Position numbers and translations under genes: made by a program. Of a stretch of 64,000 nt of DNA, positions 9,004 to 15,683 are shown in pieces. A model generated the notes under the pieces. That model was given only the letters and a program-made list of their open reading frames with translations, had not been told where the DNA came from and ran no database searches. Every line of letters begins with the position of its first letter. Within the stretch, counting starts at the first letter, position 1. Source of the stretch: JAAYTL01 sp031460505 (lineage in GTDB: Bacteria; Bacillota; Clostridia; Tissierellales; Tissierellaceae); NCBI GenBank assembly GCA_031460505.1, contig JAVKTT010000002.1, positions 479,004 through 543,003 of the forward strand, written 5' to 3'.

Positions 9004-10761
9004 TCACCCTTCTAACCAGCCATTTGCTTTGTTGGATTTCTCCATGCTTTTTATCTTTCTTACTGCTGCAAATACACTTGCATCAAACAAGTCTATTCTC
9101 ATAGTGTCTTCTACCTTTTCATACTGAATCATATCATCAATTTTTTCTATTGCTCTTACGTTTTGTACACAGTATTCGTAAGCTTGTGAATGTAAATAAT
9201 ATAGATCTCCATCCTTAGCCTTCTTTTCTATTCTCCTGAAACCTTGAGATTTATTAATATATAGTTGTGGTTCATCCACTATCCTAAATCCAGCCTTCTT
9301 CATTCCTAAATAAAATTCATTACCAAACTTTCTATCAAATCCTACTTGCTTAATTTTAAAACCTTTTTTCTTCATTTTAATAAACCAATTTATAATATCT
9401 GAATAGTTAACTGTTGGAGTATTACACATTGTTAACCATCCGTCATCTTGCCAACCAAACAGTGGTATATTATCCTCATCAGCCTTTGTATGAGCTTGTA
9501 CTATAGGAAACCATGAATGAGTAATTATTATATCTACATCTCTATAGTTACCATCTTTATCTTTGTAAGCTTTTTCATAAGTTCCATATAAAGCTGCAGC
9601 TGTTAAGTCATACATTTTAGATAAATCTCCACCGCCATACCAATCAATTGGTAACTTGGCTAGTTGTTCTATTGTCCAATTATACTTTTTATCACTATTT
9701 TTGAACTCATCTATATTAAAATATGCTTTCATTGCACTTGTATACTTATTTAAACTCTTTGCTAAAAAAGCTTTTCTTTGCTGAGGATCATTTTGAGCTT
9801 CCATTGCATCACTCATTAATTCTTGAGCTGATACTGAAACATTATAATTAGGATTAGCTTTTTCATGTTCAGCTGGATTAGTATAATCTACTTCTCCAGT
9901 ATCAGGATCTTCATCTGCCTTTGCAATAAATATAAACAACTGATCATCTTCTACAGTTTGATTTAATATTTTCTGACAATATAATAACCTGTTATAGCAG
10001 AATGAATTCATGTTATCTCCAGCTGTAGTAATTCCAATACATAGTTTATTCCTATAAGCTTTACCTGATTCTCTTATAGTGTTATATTGACTAGCGTTCT
10101 TATACAGGTGGAGTTCATCAAGAATCTGTATAAGTGTATTTAAGGAGTCCATTCTATCACTATTACCAGCTATAGTTTCAATTCTCATATAGCCATCTCC
10201 TAAATTTCCACTAATGCTATGTTCTTGATTGTTGTCTAGTACTCTAAAGTTATTAATTTCTCCCATTTCTTCTAGATTGTATTTTAAAAAGTTAAAACTT
10301 TGTAATGCTTGTCTTAACAAAGCTCCAACAATAACAATTTCTGCTCCTGATTTCCTCTCCAGTAATCCTAATCCCCAAGCTAAAGCACTCATAAAAGGTG
10401 TTTTCCCATTCTTCCTAGCTAACATAATAAATGCTTCTTTGTATTTTCTTAGTATGGTACCTTTATGAAAGAATCCCAATAAATTATACACAACAAATTT
10501 TTGCCATGGTTCCAATAAAAAAGGCTTACCTCGTAATGGGTAGCCTTGCATATCTTCACCTTTTTCATGGACGAATGTCTTTTCAATTATTTGAATAACG
10601 AATTCTGCATCCTTGGGATTAAAATCCCATTTAGGATTCTCTAAATCCCTAAAAAATCTTTCACACATCTGGATAGTTTCTTTACAAGCTATCTTTCTTC
10701 CTTCTATAACACTGTTAGCATACTCAACCACAATATCATAGTTTTTATATTTTTTATTCAA
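9004..10761 (-). CDS. terL: Phage terminase large subunit
   Basis: A 585-residue packaging ATPase and nuclease. The Walker A-like motif is in MLARKNGKTPFMSALA at about residues 113-128, the Walker B motif is ILDELHLY at 213-220, and the C-terminal RNase H-like nuclease begins near GGGDLSKMYDLTA (about residue 373). The layout matches Terminase_1, lambdoid/HK97-type enzymes. It overlaps the end of the small subunit gene by 8 bases. Confidence 0.95.
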   Translation of the reverse strand: MNKKYKNYDIVVEYANSVIEGRKIACKETIQMCERFFRDLENPKWDFNPKDAEFVIQIIEKTFVHEKGEDMQGYPLRGKPFLLEPWQKFVVYNLLGFFHKGTILRKYKEAFIMLARKNGKTPFMSALAWGLGLLERKSGAEIVIVGALLRQALQSFNFLKYNLEEMGEINNFRVLDNNQEHSISGNLGDGYMRIETIAGNSDRMDSLNTLIQILDELHLYKNASQYNTIRESGKAYRNKLCIGITTAGDNMNSFCYNRLLYCQKILNQTVEDDQLFIFIAKADEDPDTGEVDYTNPAEHEKANPNYNVSVSAQELMSDAMEAQNDPQQRKAFLAKSLNKYTSAMKAYFNIDEFKNSDKKYNWTIEQLAKLPIDWYGGGDLSKMYDLTAAALYGTYEKAYKDKDGNYRDVDIIITHSWFPIVQAHTKADEDNIPLFGWQDDGWLTMCNTPTVNYSDIINWFIKMKKKGFKIKQVGFDRKFGNEFYLGMKKAGFRIVDEPQLYINKSQGFRRIEKKAKDGDLYYLHSQAYEYCVQNVRAIEKIDDMIQYEKVEDTMRIDLFDASVFAAVRKIKSMEKSNKANGWLEG

Positions 10762-11104
10762 GTTTACTCAACACACTTGCTAGTTTTGATTTATTTCCCT
10801 TCTCAACCGTAACTGTTTCTAAAGATTTTGGATTCAGGCAAAGTCTATCTGAGTATGCTAATATATCTTTTCTTAATGTTTCTAGTGTTGCAACAATTGG
10901 GCTCTTTTTTGTACCACCTTGATCAGTCGCAACTTCATATTGATATCCACCTTCTTCAAATTCATTATTTAAAGTTAAGTACTGAAAAACTAACTCAGAA
11001 TATATGTCAATCAATCTATTATACTGACTTTTATGAGTTCCTAATTTTTTCATATCTTCTATGGTTCTTCTTTTTATCGTTTCTTTAGTTGGTACTTTTG
11101 CCAT
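10754..11104 (-). CDS. terS: Phage terminase small subunit (P27 family)
   Basis: A 116-residue protein of the P27-type small terminase family. It recognises viral DNA and hands it to the large subunit. The helical QYNRLIDIYSELVFQYLTLN segment, the SPIVATLETLRKDILAYSDRL segment and the basic C-terminus follow the family pattern. It lies just upstream of terL and downstream of an HNH gene. Confidence 0.88.
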   Translation of the reverse strand: MAKVPTKETIKRRTIEDMKKLGTHKSQYNRLIDIYSELVFQYLTLNNEFEEGGYQYEVATDQGGTKKSPIVATLETLRKDILAYSDRLCLNPKSLETVTVEKGNKSKLASVLSKLE

Positions 11105-11188
11105 CCTCTCACCTCCCTAAAAAAAGTTTTTGGAAATTCGCTCTATTGGAAGAGGCTGTCCCCCTTCGGTCCCGGAGTTGTGTATATC
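11105..11188 (-). other. Candidate cos region between HNH and terS
   Basis: This 84-bp gap between the HNH gene and terS is unusually GC-rich for the window (GTCCCCCTTCGGTCCCGGAG). HNH-TerS-TerL order is typical of phages that cut cohesive ends, whose cos site is often nearby. Placement is inference from gene order and base composition only. Confidence 0.3.
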
Positions 11189-11485
11189 TTAAGACAATTT
11201 AGGGGGCCATGTTTCATCTCTATATATCCTCTCCACTAACTCCAATCCTTTCTGTGTCAATTGATTTGAGTCCCTATCATGAAAAGTATTATGACAATTA
11301 CTGCAGCAACTATATAGATTTTTACTATAGTATCTTAACTCAGGATAATCATCAGCTGGTTTAACATGATGTACTGTTGTAGCTAATGTAGTCTTGCCAT
11401 ATCTCTTACACTCTCTACATTCATATTTGTCACGCTTTAATATTCTTTCACGCTTCTTTATCCATCTACTATCTTTGTAATTCAT
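11189..11485 (-). CDS. HNH endonuclease (terminase-associated)
   Basis: A 98-residue HNH nuclease starting at ATG 11485 after GGAGTG; an earlier in-frame start at 11515 lacks a good site. A first zinc pair is in CRECKR, the HH of the active site is in TTVHHVKPAD, and SCCSNCHNTFHD carries the second cysteine pair and final histidine. HNH proteins next to terS/terL are required for DNA cutting during packaging in HK97-like cos phages, so the role here is probably packaging, not homing. Confidence 0.88.
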   Translation of the reverse strand: MNYKDSRWIKKRERILKRDKYECRECKRYGKTTLATTVHHVKPADDYPELRYYSKNLYSCCSNCHNTFHDRDSNQLTQKGLELVERIYRDETWPPKLS

Positions 11486-11544
11486 ATATATCACTCCAAT
11501 AAAAAAGACACCCATTATGGATGTCTAAATGTAATTACACATGT

Positions 11545-12075
11545 TTAAAGCCCTATTTCATCTACAGCATAAGTAGCCTCTTCATTACTAAATCCTTCAA
11601 ACTCTAATTGCTCAATTAGCCCGTTCCTAGAGAAAGCCATCGTATCTAAATAAACTTCTGCACTCTTAACCGCTTGTTTCTTCCAATCAACACTTATTTT
11701 ATTAACTGCATAAGTAGCTTCTTCGTTACTAAAACCCTCAAACTCTAGTTGGTCTACTAAACCACTTTTTGAAAAAGGCATAGTTTTTAAATAGGTTTCA
11801 GCCATTCTTACTGCATTTTTCTGTGATAAAGTCTCAGTAGTCTTTTCTTCTACTGGCTCTTCCGGCTCTTTTATTTCTTGGACAGGTTCTTTCTCTTGGT
11901 TAATATCATTTTTACTTGATAAATCAGTCGAGGTTTCCTCTACTCCTCCTTGCTCTTCTAATTGAGCTACACCTTTATCTAAATCTGCTTCATCTTCTCC
12001 GCCGCCTAGTGCTCCAATAATAACTACAACTACCAGTAAAATAAACCACCATCTTTTATAAATTGGTTTTTTCAA
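11545..12075 (-). CDS. Ltp-type protein, candidate superinfection exclusion factor
   Basis: A 176-residue membrane-anchored protein. It has a basic N-terminus and one transmembrane segment (about residues 9-25), an acidic linker (residues 28-80), and two tandem repeats of about 47 residues ending in EFEGFSNEEATYAV, at about 82-128 and 129-176. These repeats match the Ltp / host cell surface-exposed lipoprotein domain. Ltp of Streptococcus phage TP-J34 blocks DNA entry of other phages. This protein has a membrane anchor and no lipobox. The TTG start follows GGGAGGAAATTCAT. Its place just upstream of the packaging genes is unusual for a lysogeny gene. Confidence 0.8.
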   Translation of the reverse strand: MKKPIYKRWWFILLVVVVIIGALGGGEDEADLDKGVAQLEEQGGVEETSTDLSSKNDINQEKEPVQEIKEPEEPVEEKTTETLSQKNAVRMAETYLKTMPFSKSGLVDQLEFEGFSNEEATYAVNKISVDWKKQAVKSAEVYLDTMAFSRNGLIEQLEFEGFSNEEATYAVDEIGL

Positions 12076-12102
12076 ATGAATTTCCTCCCTTTGAACTGCA
12101 TA

Positions 12103-12405
12103 TTAGTCTTCTAGTTGTTTATCCGTTTGTTCTTTGAAATCCCTATACTTAGACAATTTGCCTTTTAATCTTCTTATTTCTTTTTCTAGACTATCTCTAT
12201 CCTCGAATAATTTCATTGGAATTTCTATTTCTCGATGACTTTTATCATGAGAAAATTGCAAGAATTCCTTTTCAAGAGTAATTTTATAGTACTCTTTGTT
12301 AAGTTCTAATAAATGATCTTCCTTTTCTTGAATTTCATTAACTATTTTTTCTTCTTGTTCAGCTAATACAGTTCTAATTATATCATTGCTGTACTTAGTC
12401 ATCAT
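12103..12405 (-). CDS. Small coiled-coil phage protein, unknown
   Basis: About 100 residues, highly charged and helical, with predicted coiled coil in two stretches (AEQEEKIVNEIQEKEDHLLE and DRDSLEKEIRRLKGKLSKY). The ATG at 12405 follows GGGGAGATTA; an ATG at 12423 would add six residues. It is the first gene after the terminator at 12487-12532 and may open the late operon. No family is recognised. Confidence 0.65.
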   Translation of the reverse strand: MMTKYSNDIIRTVLAEQEEKIVNEIQEKEDHLLELNKEYYKITLEKEFLQFSHDKSHREIEIPMKLFEDRDSLEKEIRRLKGKLSKYRDFKEQTDKQLED

Positions 12406-12486
12406 TAATCTCCCCTTTCCCATATAAACTTCTACAAGAAAAGAGAAATTCCTTCAATAATCGTTCGACAAATTATGACAAATACA

Positions 12487-12532
12487 AAAGCAGCCAAGAA
12501 AGGAGGTTTCATCTCATAATCTTGGCTGCTTT
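12487..12532 (-). terminator. Terminator at the early/late boundary
   Basis: AAAGCAGCCAAG (12487-12498) pairs perfectly with CTTGGCTGCTTT (12521-12532). On the minus strand TTTTGTATTTG follows. It ends the early operon just after the late-regulator gene, which is the expected place. Confidence 0.8.
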
Positions 12533-12583
12533 AAATCTATGGCATCTTAACAATATCACAACTTTATACTCAACTTCCATCAA

Positions 12584-13003
12584 CTAATCTAAATTTATTT
12601 CATCTAATGCCCTTTCATGCAGCTTATAAGCCCATTGCCATGTATAATTGTTTTTATAAGCTATTTCTTCCCACTTCTGACAATCTAAATATCTGCACTT
12701 TAATAATTCTCTAAGTTGTAAGTTTTTTACACTATTAATCTTATACTCTATTTCTTTTCTTAAATCCACCAAATCATCAATATCTTTATTAATATTGCTT
12801 TCAATCTCATCTATTGTAGCTATGCCATTTTCAATAAGATTGCTCCTATTTCCACTTCTAGGCATGTCCGATATAGTTCCAGTAACATTAAATATTTTGC
12901 TTCTCCAATCTTCAAGCTCCTTAATTTTCCTATCTATATTCTTATTTAAATATTTATACTGACTTAAGTATTCAATTTTCTTTTTATGTTCATCTGTTAA
13001 CAT
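12584..13003 (-). CDS. ArpU/RinA-like late transcription regulator
   Basis: A 139-residue protein. The N-terminal two thirds are coiled-coil helices. The C-terminus (about residues 95-135) is a helix-turn-helix resembling sigma-70 region 4: LRELLKCRYLDCQKWEEIA then a recognition segment and WAYKLHERALDEI. This matches the DUF1492 / ArpU / RinA class of phage regulators that switch on packaging and structural genes. It is the last gene before the early/late terminator, as in many Firmicute phages. Confidence 0.82.
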   Translation of the reverse strand: MLTDEHKKKIEYLSQYKYLNKNIDRKIKELEDWRSKIFNVTGTISDMPRSGNRSNLIENGIATIDEIESNINKDIDDLVDLRKEIEYKINSVKNLQLRELLKCRYLDCQKWEEIAYKNNYTWQWAYKLHERALDEINLD

Positions 13004-13007
13004 TAAT

Positions 13008-13334
13008 CTAGCCCCCTATTCTGTCTAATTCTCTATTTACCTTATACTCCTTAACTTTTACTACACCGTCACTCACCAAACCATAATCTAATTTTATTTG
13101 TTCAATTAAGTTCTCTACATCCGCTATTTCAGATATTAAGTTAGTTAACAACTCTGATGGTTCCTTTTTCTTAATATTTAAATGTTGGCCACTTCTCTGA
13201 AACTTAGCTATAGCTACGATAAGTTCTCCACATTCTTCCGTTAATCTTTTCAGTTGATGATCTGGCCCATAATATTTTACTAATCTTAATTGTCTTTCTT
13301 GTAATTCAGTTAAATACTTCTCTTGTAATTCCAT
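13008..13334 (-). CDS. MazG-like nucleotide pyrophosphohydrolase
   Basis: About 108 residues with the MazG-type metal-binding pattern: EECGELIVAIAKF (EExxE) then, about 35 residues on, EIADVENLIEQIK (ExxD). Enzymes of this fold hydrolyse nucleoside triphosphates; phage versions may clean the nucleotide pool or change alarmone levels. The ATG at 13334 follows GGAGGTAGATGCT. Confidence 0.85.
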   Translation of the reverse strand: MELQEKYLTELQERQLRLVKYYGPDHQLKRLTEECGELIVAIAKFQRSGQHLNIKKKEPSELLTNLISEIADVENLIEQIKLDYGLVSDGVVKVKEYKVNRELDRIGG

Positions 13335-13339
13335 AGCAT

Positions 13340-13534
13340 CTACCTCCAAATCCTTTTCGTTAACTTATCTTGGATGATAATTCTTTCAACTAATACCAGA
13401 TTCTTATCTTTTAATATGTTTTTAACCTGGTTAATTGTGTCATGAATTTCTTTGCTCCTTTTAAATTCATTATCTATAACTTCCTTAGCTGTAGGATCAT
13501 ATACTCCTGATTGATTTTCCCAGTATCTAGTCAT
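13340..13534 (-). CDS. Small phage protein, unknown
   Basis: A 64-residue charged protein starting MTRYWENQSGVYDPTAKEV. The ATG at 13534 overlaps the upstream gene's end (stop at 13527), suggesting translational coupling. A longer in-frame start at 13585 lies inside the upstream gene. No domain recognised. Confidence 0.6.
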   Translation of the reverse strand: MTRYWENQSGVYDPTAKEVIDNEFKRSKEIHDTINQVKNILKDKNLVLVERIIIQDKLTKRIWR

Positions 13535-13718
13535 TACGACACCACTTTTCTGCCGAATATATAAACTTGTCCCATATTTCAACATATCTATTTTTATTCA
13601 ATTCTCTATTTACTATTCTTATCTTTTCTATAAAGTTTCTATAAGGTATCGCTTCTGCTACATTAGTGCTAATTTCTCCTAACATTCTAATCAGCTCCTT
13701 ACTTTTATAAAGACGCAT
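13527..13718 (-). CDS. Small phage protein, unknown
   Basis: A 63-residue basic protein (MRLYKSKELIRMLGEISTNV), mostly helical by composition, preceded by AAGTAAGGAG-like spacing. It overlaps the downstream small gene by 8 bases and lies in a string of tightly packed minus-strand genes. The role is not known. Confidence 0.6.
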   Translation of the reverse strand: MRLYKSKELIRMLGEISTNVAEAIPYRNFIEKIRIVNRELNKNRYVEIWDKFIYSAEKWCRND

Positions 13719-13735
13719 TTTACTTGATATGTGTA

Positions 13736-13894
13736 CTAAATCTTTTTATCAGTCAATACTTCCCTTGTTTCTATATTTATAGTACGGTAGTTTATATCAT
13801 CTCCTCCTAAACTTGCCCAAGCAATGAATTCATGTATCCAAGGTTCCCCTATATCAATCCATTCTGTTCCGTTCCAGTATTGTAGTTGTATCAT
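13736..13894 (-). CDS. Small phage protein, 52 residues, unknown
   Basis: An intact short frame starting ATG after GAGAGAGGGTGAAATA and ending TAG. It is rich in aromatic and acidic residues (MIQLQYWNGTEWIDIGEPW, then HEFIAWASLGGDD). It fills the gap between its neighbours, which supports it as a real gene. It resembles short WNG-E-W phage proteins in composition; the function is unknown. Confidence 0.6.
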   Translation of the reverse strand: MIQLQYWNGTEWIDIGEPWIHEFIAWASLGGDDINYRTINIETREVLTDKKI

Positions 13895-13932
13895 TATTTC
13901 ACCCTCTCTCTATTGCATATAAATAACATTAT

Positions 13933-14118
13933 CTACTTGGAATGTGCTACTATTTGTTTACTTACTTTATATCTCTTACCATTACAAAATAACTCCACTA
14001 AACAAAATTCATTATCGTACCACTTAACAACTCTACCTCTTGCATAATATCCCGTTGGTTCGCCCTTGAAATCAAACTCAAAATCTTTGTGAATTAACTC
14101 CACCCATTCACCATTCAT
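13933..14118 (-). CDS. Small phage protein, beta-rich, unknown
   Basis: A 61-residue protein starting MNGEWVELIHKDFEFDFKGE; the ATG at 14118 follows AAGGAGCGAAGAATCA. A longer frame from 14148 lacks such a site. The rest (YYARGRVVKWYDNEFCLVEL) looks like a small beta barrel. No family assigned. Confidence 0.62.
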   Translation of the reverse strand: MNGEWVELIHKDFEFDFKGEPTGYYARGRVVKWYDNEFCLVELFCNGKRYKVSKQIVAHSK

Positions 14119-14156
14119 TGATTCTTCGCTCCTTCGTATAAAAAACATTTAACGTC

Positions 14157-14441
14157 CTATTCTACTGGAATATATCCTTCTCTCTTAAATGCATGTATCC
14201 TTCTACTTACCATGCTTTTAGTTAACTTTAATTGCTTTGCTATATCTCTTACTTCCATGATTTTATAGTTCTCTAATATAAATTCCATTTCATATTCTAG
14301 TGTGTCTATATCAGTGTCTTTCAATTGTTGTCTCCTCATTCGTATCTGATTAGGAGTTCTATTTAGTTTTTTTGATATAGTGATAGCTGTATTATCTTTG
14401 TTTAACAAAATGTATATATCTTCATCATAGCTCCAAGGCAT
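14157..14441 (-). CDS. Phage helix-turn-helix DNA-binding protein
   Basis: A 94-residue protein with two helix-turn-helix-like parts. Residues 3-40 (WSYDEDIYILLNKDNTAITI) resemble a SANT/Myb or GcrA-like N-terminus with PNQIRMRRQQL as recognition helix. Residues 60-90 (VRDIAKQLKLTKSMVSRRIH) form a second one. It may regulate early genes. The ATG follows GAGGTATAGAAT. Confidence 0.7.
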   Translation of the reverse strand: MPWSYDEDIYILLNKDNTAITISKKLNRTPNQIRMRRQQLKDTDIDTLEYEMEFILENYKIMEVRDIAKQLKLTKSMVSRRIHAFKREGYIPVE

Positions 14442-14444
14442 ATT

Positions 14445-14663
14445 CTATACCTCCTTAAATCCATACAATATTTCTTGCGGTGTAACTAATGGATCTATTT
14501 CTTTTATTTGGTTTAATAATCTATTACAAGTATTTATAACAACTAAAACATGTTTATAGTTTTTCAACTGCTCTTCTTCAGTTGCAGTCTCACACCACTG
14601 TTCCATTTTGCTATACCTAGCTAATGCAGCATTATATTGTATCTTTAACGATTTTAATTGCAT
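14445..14663 (-). CDS. Small helical phage protein, unknown
   Basis: A 72-residue helical protein starting MQLKSLKIQYNAALARYSKM. The ATG at 14663 lies inside the end of the VRR-NUC gene (stop at 14632), so translation is probably coupled. An upstream in-frame start at 14696 is possible. No domain recognised. Confidence 0.6.
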   Translation of the reverse strand: MQLKSLKIQYNAALARYSKMEQWCETATEEEQLKNYKHVLVVINTCNRLLNQIKEIDPLVTPQEILYGFKEV

Positions 14664-14946
14664 CTTCTGCTGACCTTGCAACTCCACATATAGCACCTGC
14701 CTTTCTCATTTGTTCAAGGAAATTATCCTGGTACTTACTTGTCCTACCTTTCTTATTTTTAACTTCTATAAAGAAAGCTCGTCCATCTGATCTTCTCACT
14801 CCAAATAAATCTGAAAATCCTCTTGGTACTCCAGTAGATACAAATTGACCAGTCTCACTCATGAAAGTACCAACGTTAATACGAAAAACTACTGCATATG
14901 GATTTAAAGCTAAACGTATTTCGTTTTGAATATCCTTTTCTCTCAT
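14632..14946 (-). CDS. VRR-NUC domain nuclease
   Basis: A 104-residue stand-alone VRR-NUC nuclease. MREKDIQNEIRLAL is the N-terminal helix, GVPRGFSDLFGVRRSDGRA carries the catalytic Asp, and FFIEVKNKKGRTSKYQ carries the E-x-K of the PD-(D/E)XK core, followed by a helix ending GVARSAEDAIKIV. Such phage nucleases may process Holliday junctions. The ATG at 14946 follows GGGAG; the GTG at 14955 is less likely. It points away from the plus-strand gene at 14994. Confidence 0.9.
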   Translation of the reverse strand: MREKDIQNEIRLALNPYAVVFRINVGTFMSETGQFVSTGVPRGFSDLFGVRRSDGRAFFIEVKNKKGRTSKYQDNFLEQMRKAGAICGVARSAEDAIKIVKDTI

Positions 14947-14961
14947 TCTAAACACTCCCTA

Positions 14962-14970
14962 TGTTATAAT
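14962..14970 (+). promoter_or_regulatory. Extended -10 promoter for the lone plus-strand gene
   Basis: TGTTATAAT is an extended -10 element (TG-N-TATAAT). A start near 14976 would leave a leader of about 18 nt carrying AAAGGAGGTG. No clear -35 is seen. Confidence 0.45.
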
Positions 14971-14993
14971 CACCCTAAAGGAGGTGAATATTG

Positions 14994-15287
14994 ATGACTA
15001 ATGATGCTAATTCCCCTGATGAATTTAAAAAACTTAACGAATCAGAGCAACAAGCCTTAATTGATTGGTGTTATCGGATTAGTAAAATCAAAACCATAAA
15101 TCGTAATCATTCATCCTATGGATTAAAGCATATCTTTGAAAACTCCAAAGATGGATTTTACATCACAAATGGAGCATTCAAAGGTGCTATGCTTGAATGT
15201 GGTTTCGATTACAAGCCTGATAGCCCATCTTCACCAAATTGGAATTTTAATGTATCAGAAAAAACTATCAAAGAACTTAAGAATTAA
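14994..15287 (+). CDS. Lone plus-strand phage protein, unknown
   Basis: A 97-residue protein, the only plus-strand gene within the minus-strand lytic block. The ATG at 14994 follows AAAGGAGGTG at 7 nt spacing, an excellent site. The protein has HSSYGLKHIFENSKDGFYIT and GAFKGAMLECGFDYKPDS in the middle, a pattern found in conserved hypothetical Firmicute phage proteins, and ends in a helix. Its own extended -10 promoter and its orientation suggest expression in the lysogen. Its stop overlaps the stop of the convergent gene at 15284. No function is known. Confidence 0.82.
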   Translation: MTNDANSPDEFKKLNESEQQALIDWCYRISKIKTINRNHSSYGLKHIFENSKDGFYITNGAFKGAMLECGFDYKPDSPSSPNWNFNVSEKTIKELKN

Positions 15288-15511
15288 TCTAATCTGTCAT
15301 TAAGTTCAATCTCTAAACATTCCCATTTTTCATAAGCAGTGACACCATTTTCTCTTAGAATATTTACTAAATTAGTTTTACCAGTTGGACCTTGTTCACC
15401 GCTTATAATAATGGGAATGTCTCTTTTTATTGCTGATATAATATCTTCTTTTTGTTTTACTGATAAATAATCTGGTAATGTAAAATTTTTTGATAATCTT
15501 CCATATTTCAT
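15284..15511 (-). CDS. Small P-loop-like phage protein
   Basis: A 75-residue protein with IIISGEQGPTGKTNLVNIL, which resembles a Walker A strand-loop-helix (GxxGPTGKT). No Walker B or further nucleotide domain follows, so it is either a truncated ATPase or a small nucleotide-binding protein. Related short proteins occur next to phage primases. The ATG follows AAAAGGAGTG. Confidence 0.7.
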   Translation of the reverse strand: MKYGRLSKNFTLPDYLSVKQKEDIISAIKRDIPIIISGEQGPTGKTNLVNILRENGVTAYEKWECLEIELNDRLD

Positions 15512-15578
15512 TTAAAACTCACTCCTTTTGTTTACATAATATATGTTAATATCTTATAATATTGTATTTTACTCACTT

Positions 15579-15683
15579 AGGGATAGTAAGGGATAGTTGG
15601 AAGGTTTATATATAAAGTCCTATAGGAAAAAAATATATATAAAAGTTTATGAAATTCGAGGTAAACTCTCCCCAACCATCCCT
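15579..15683. repeat. Repeat cluster, candidate phage replication origin
   Basis: Two direct copies of AGGGATAGT at 15579-15587 and 15589-15597 are followed by TTGG. An inverted copy, CCAACCATCCCT, is at 15672-15683, overlapping the stop codon of the primase gene. The 75 bp between them is very AT-rich (runs of TATATATA). Iterons next to a primase-helicase gene and an AT-rich stretch are typical of phage origins; function is inferred. Confidence 0.4.
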
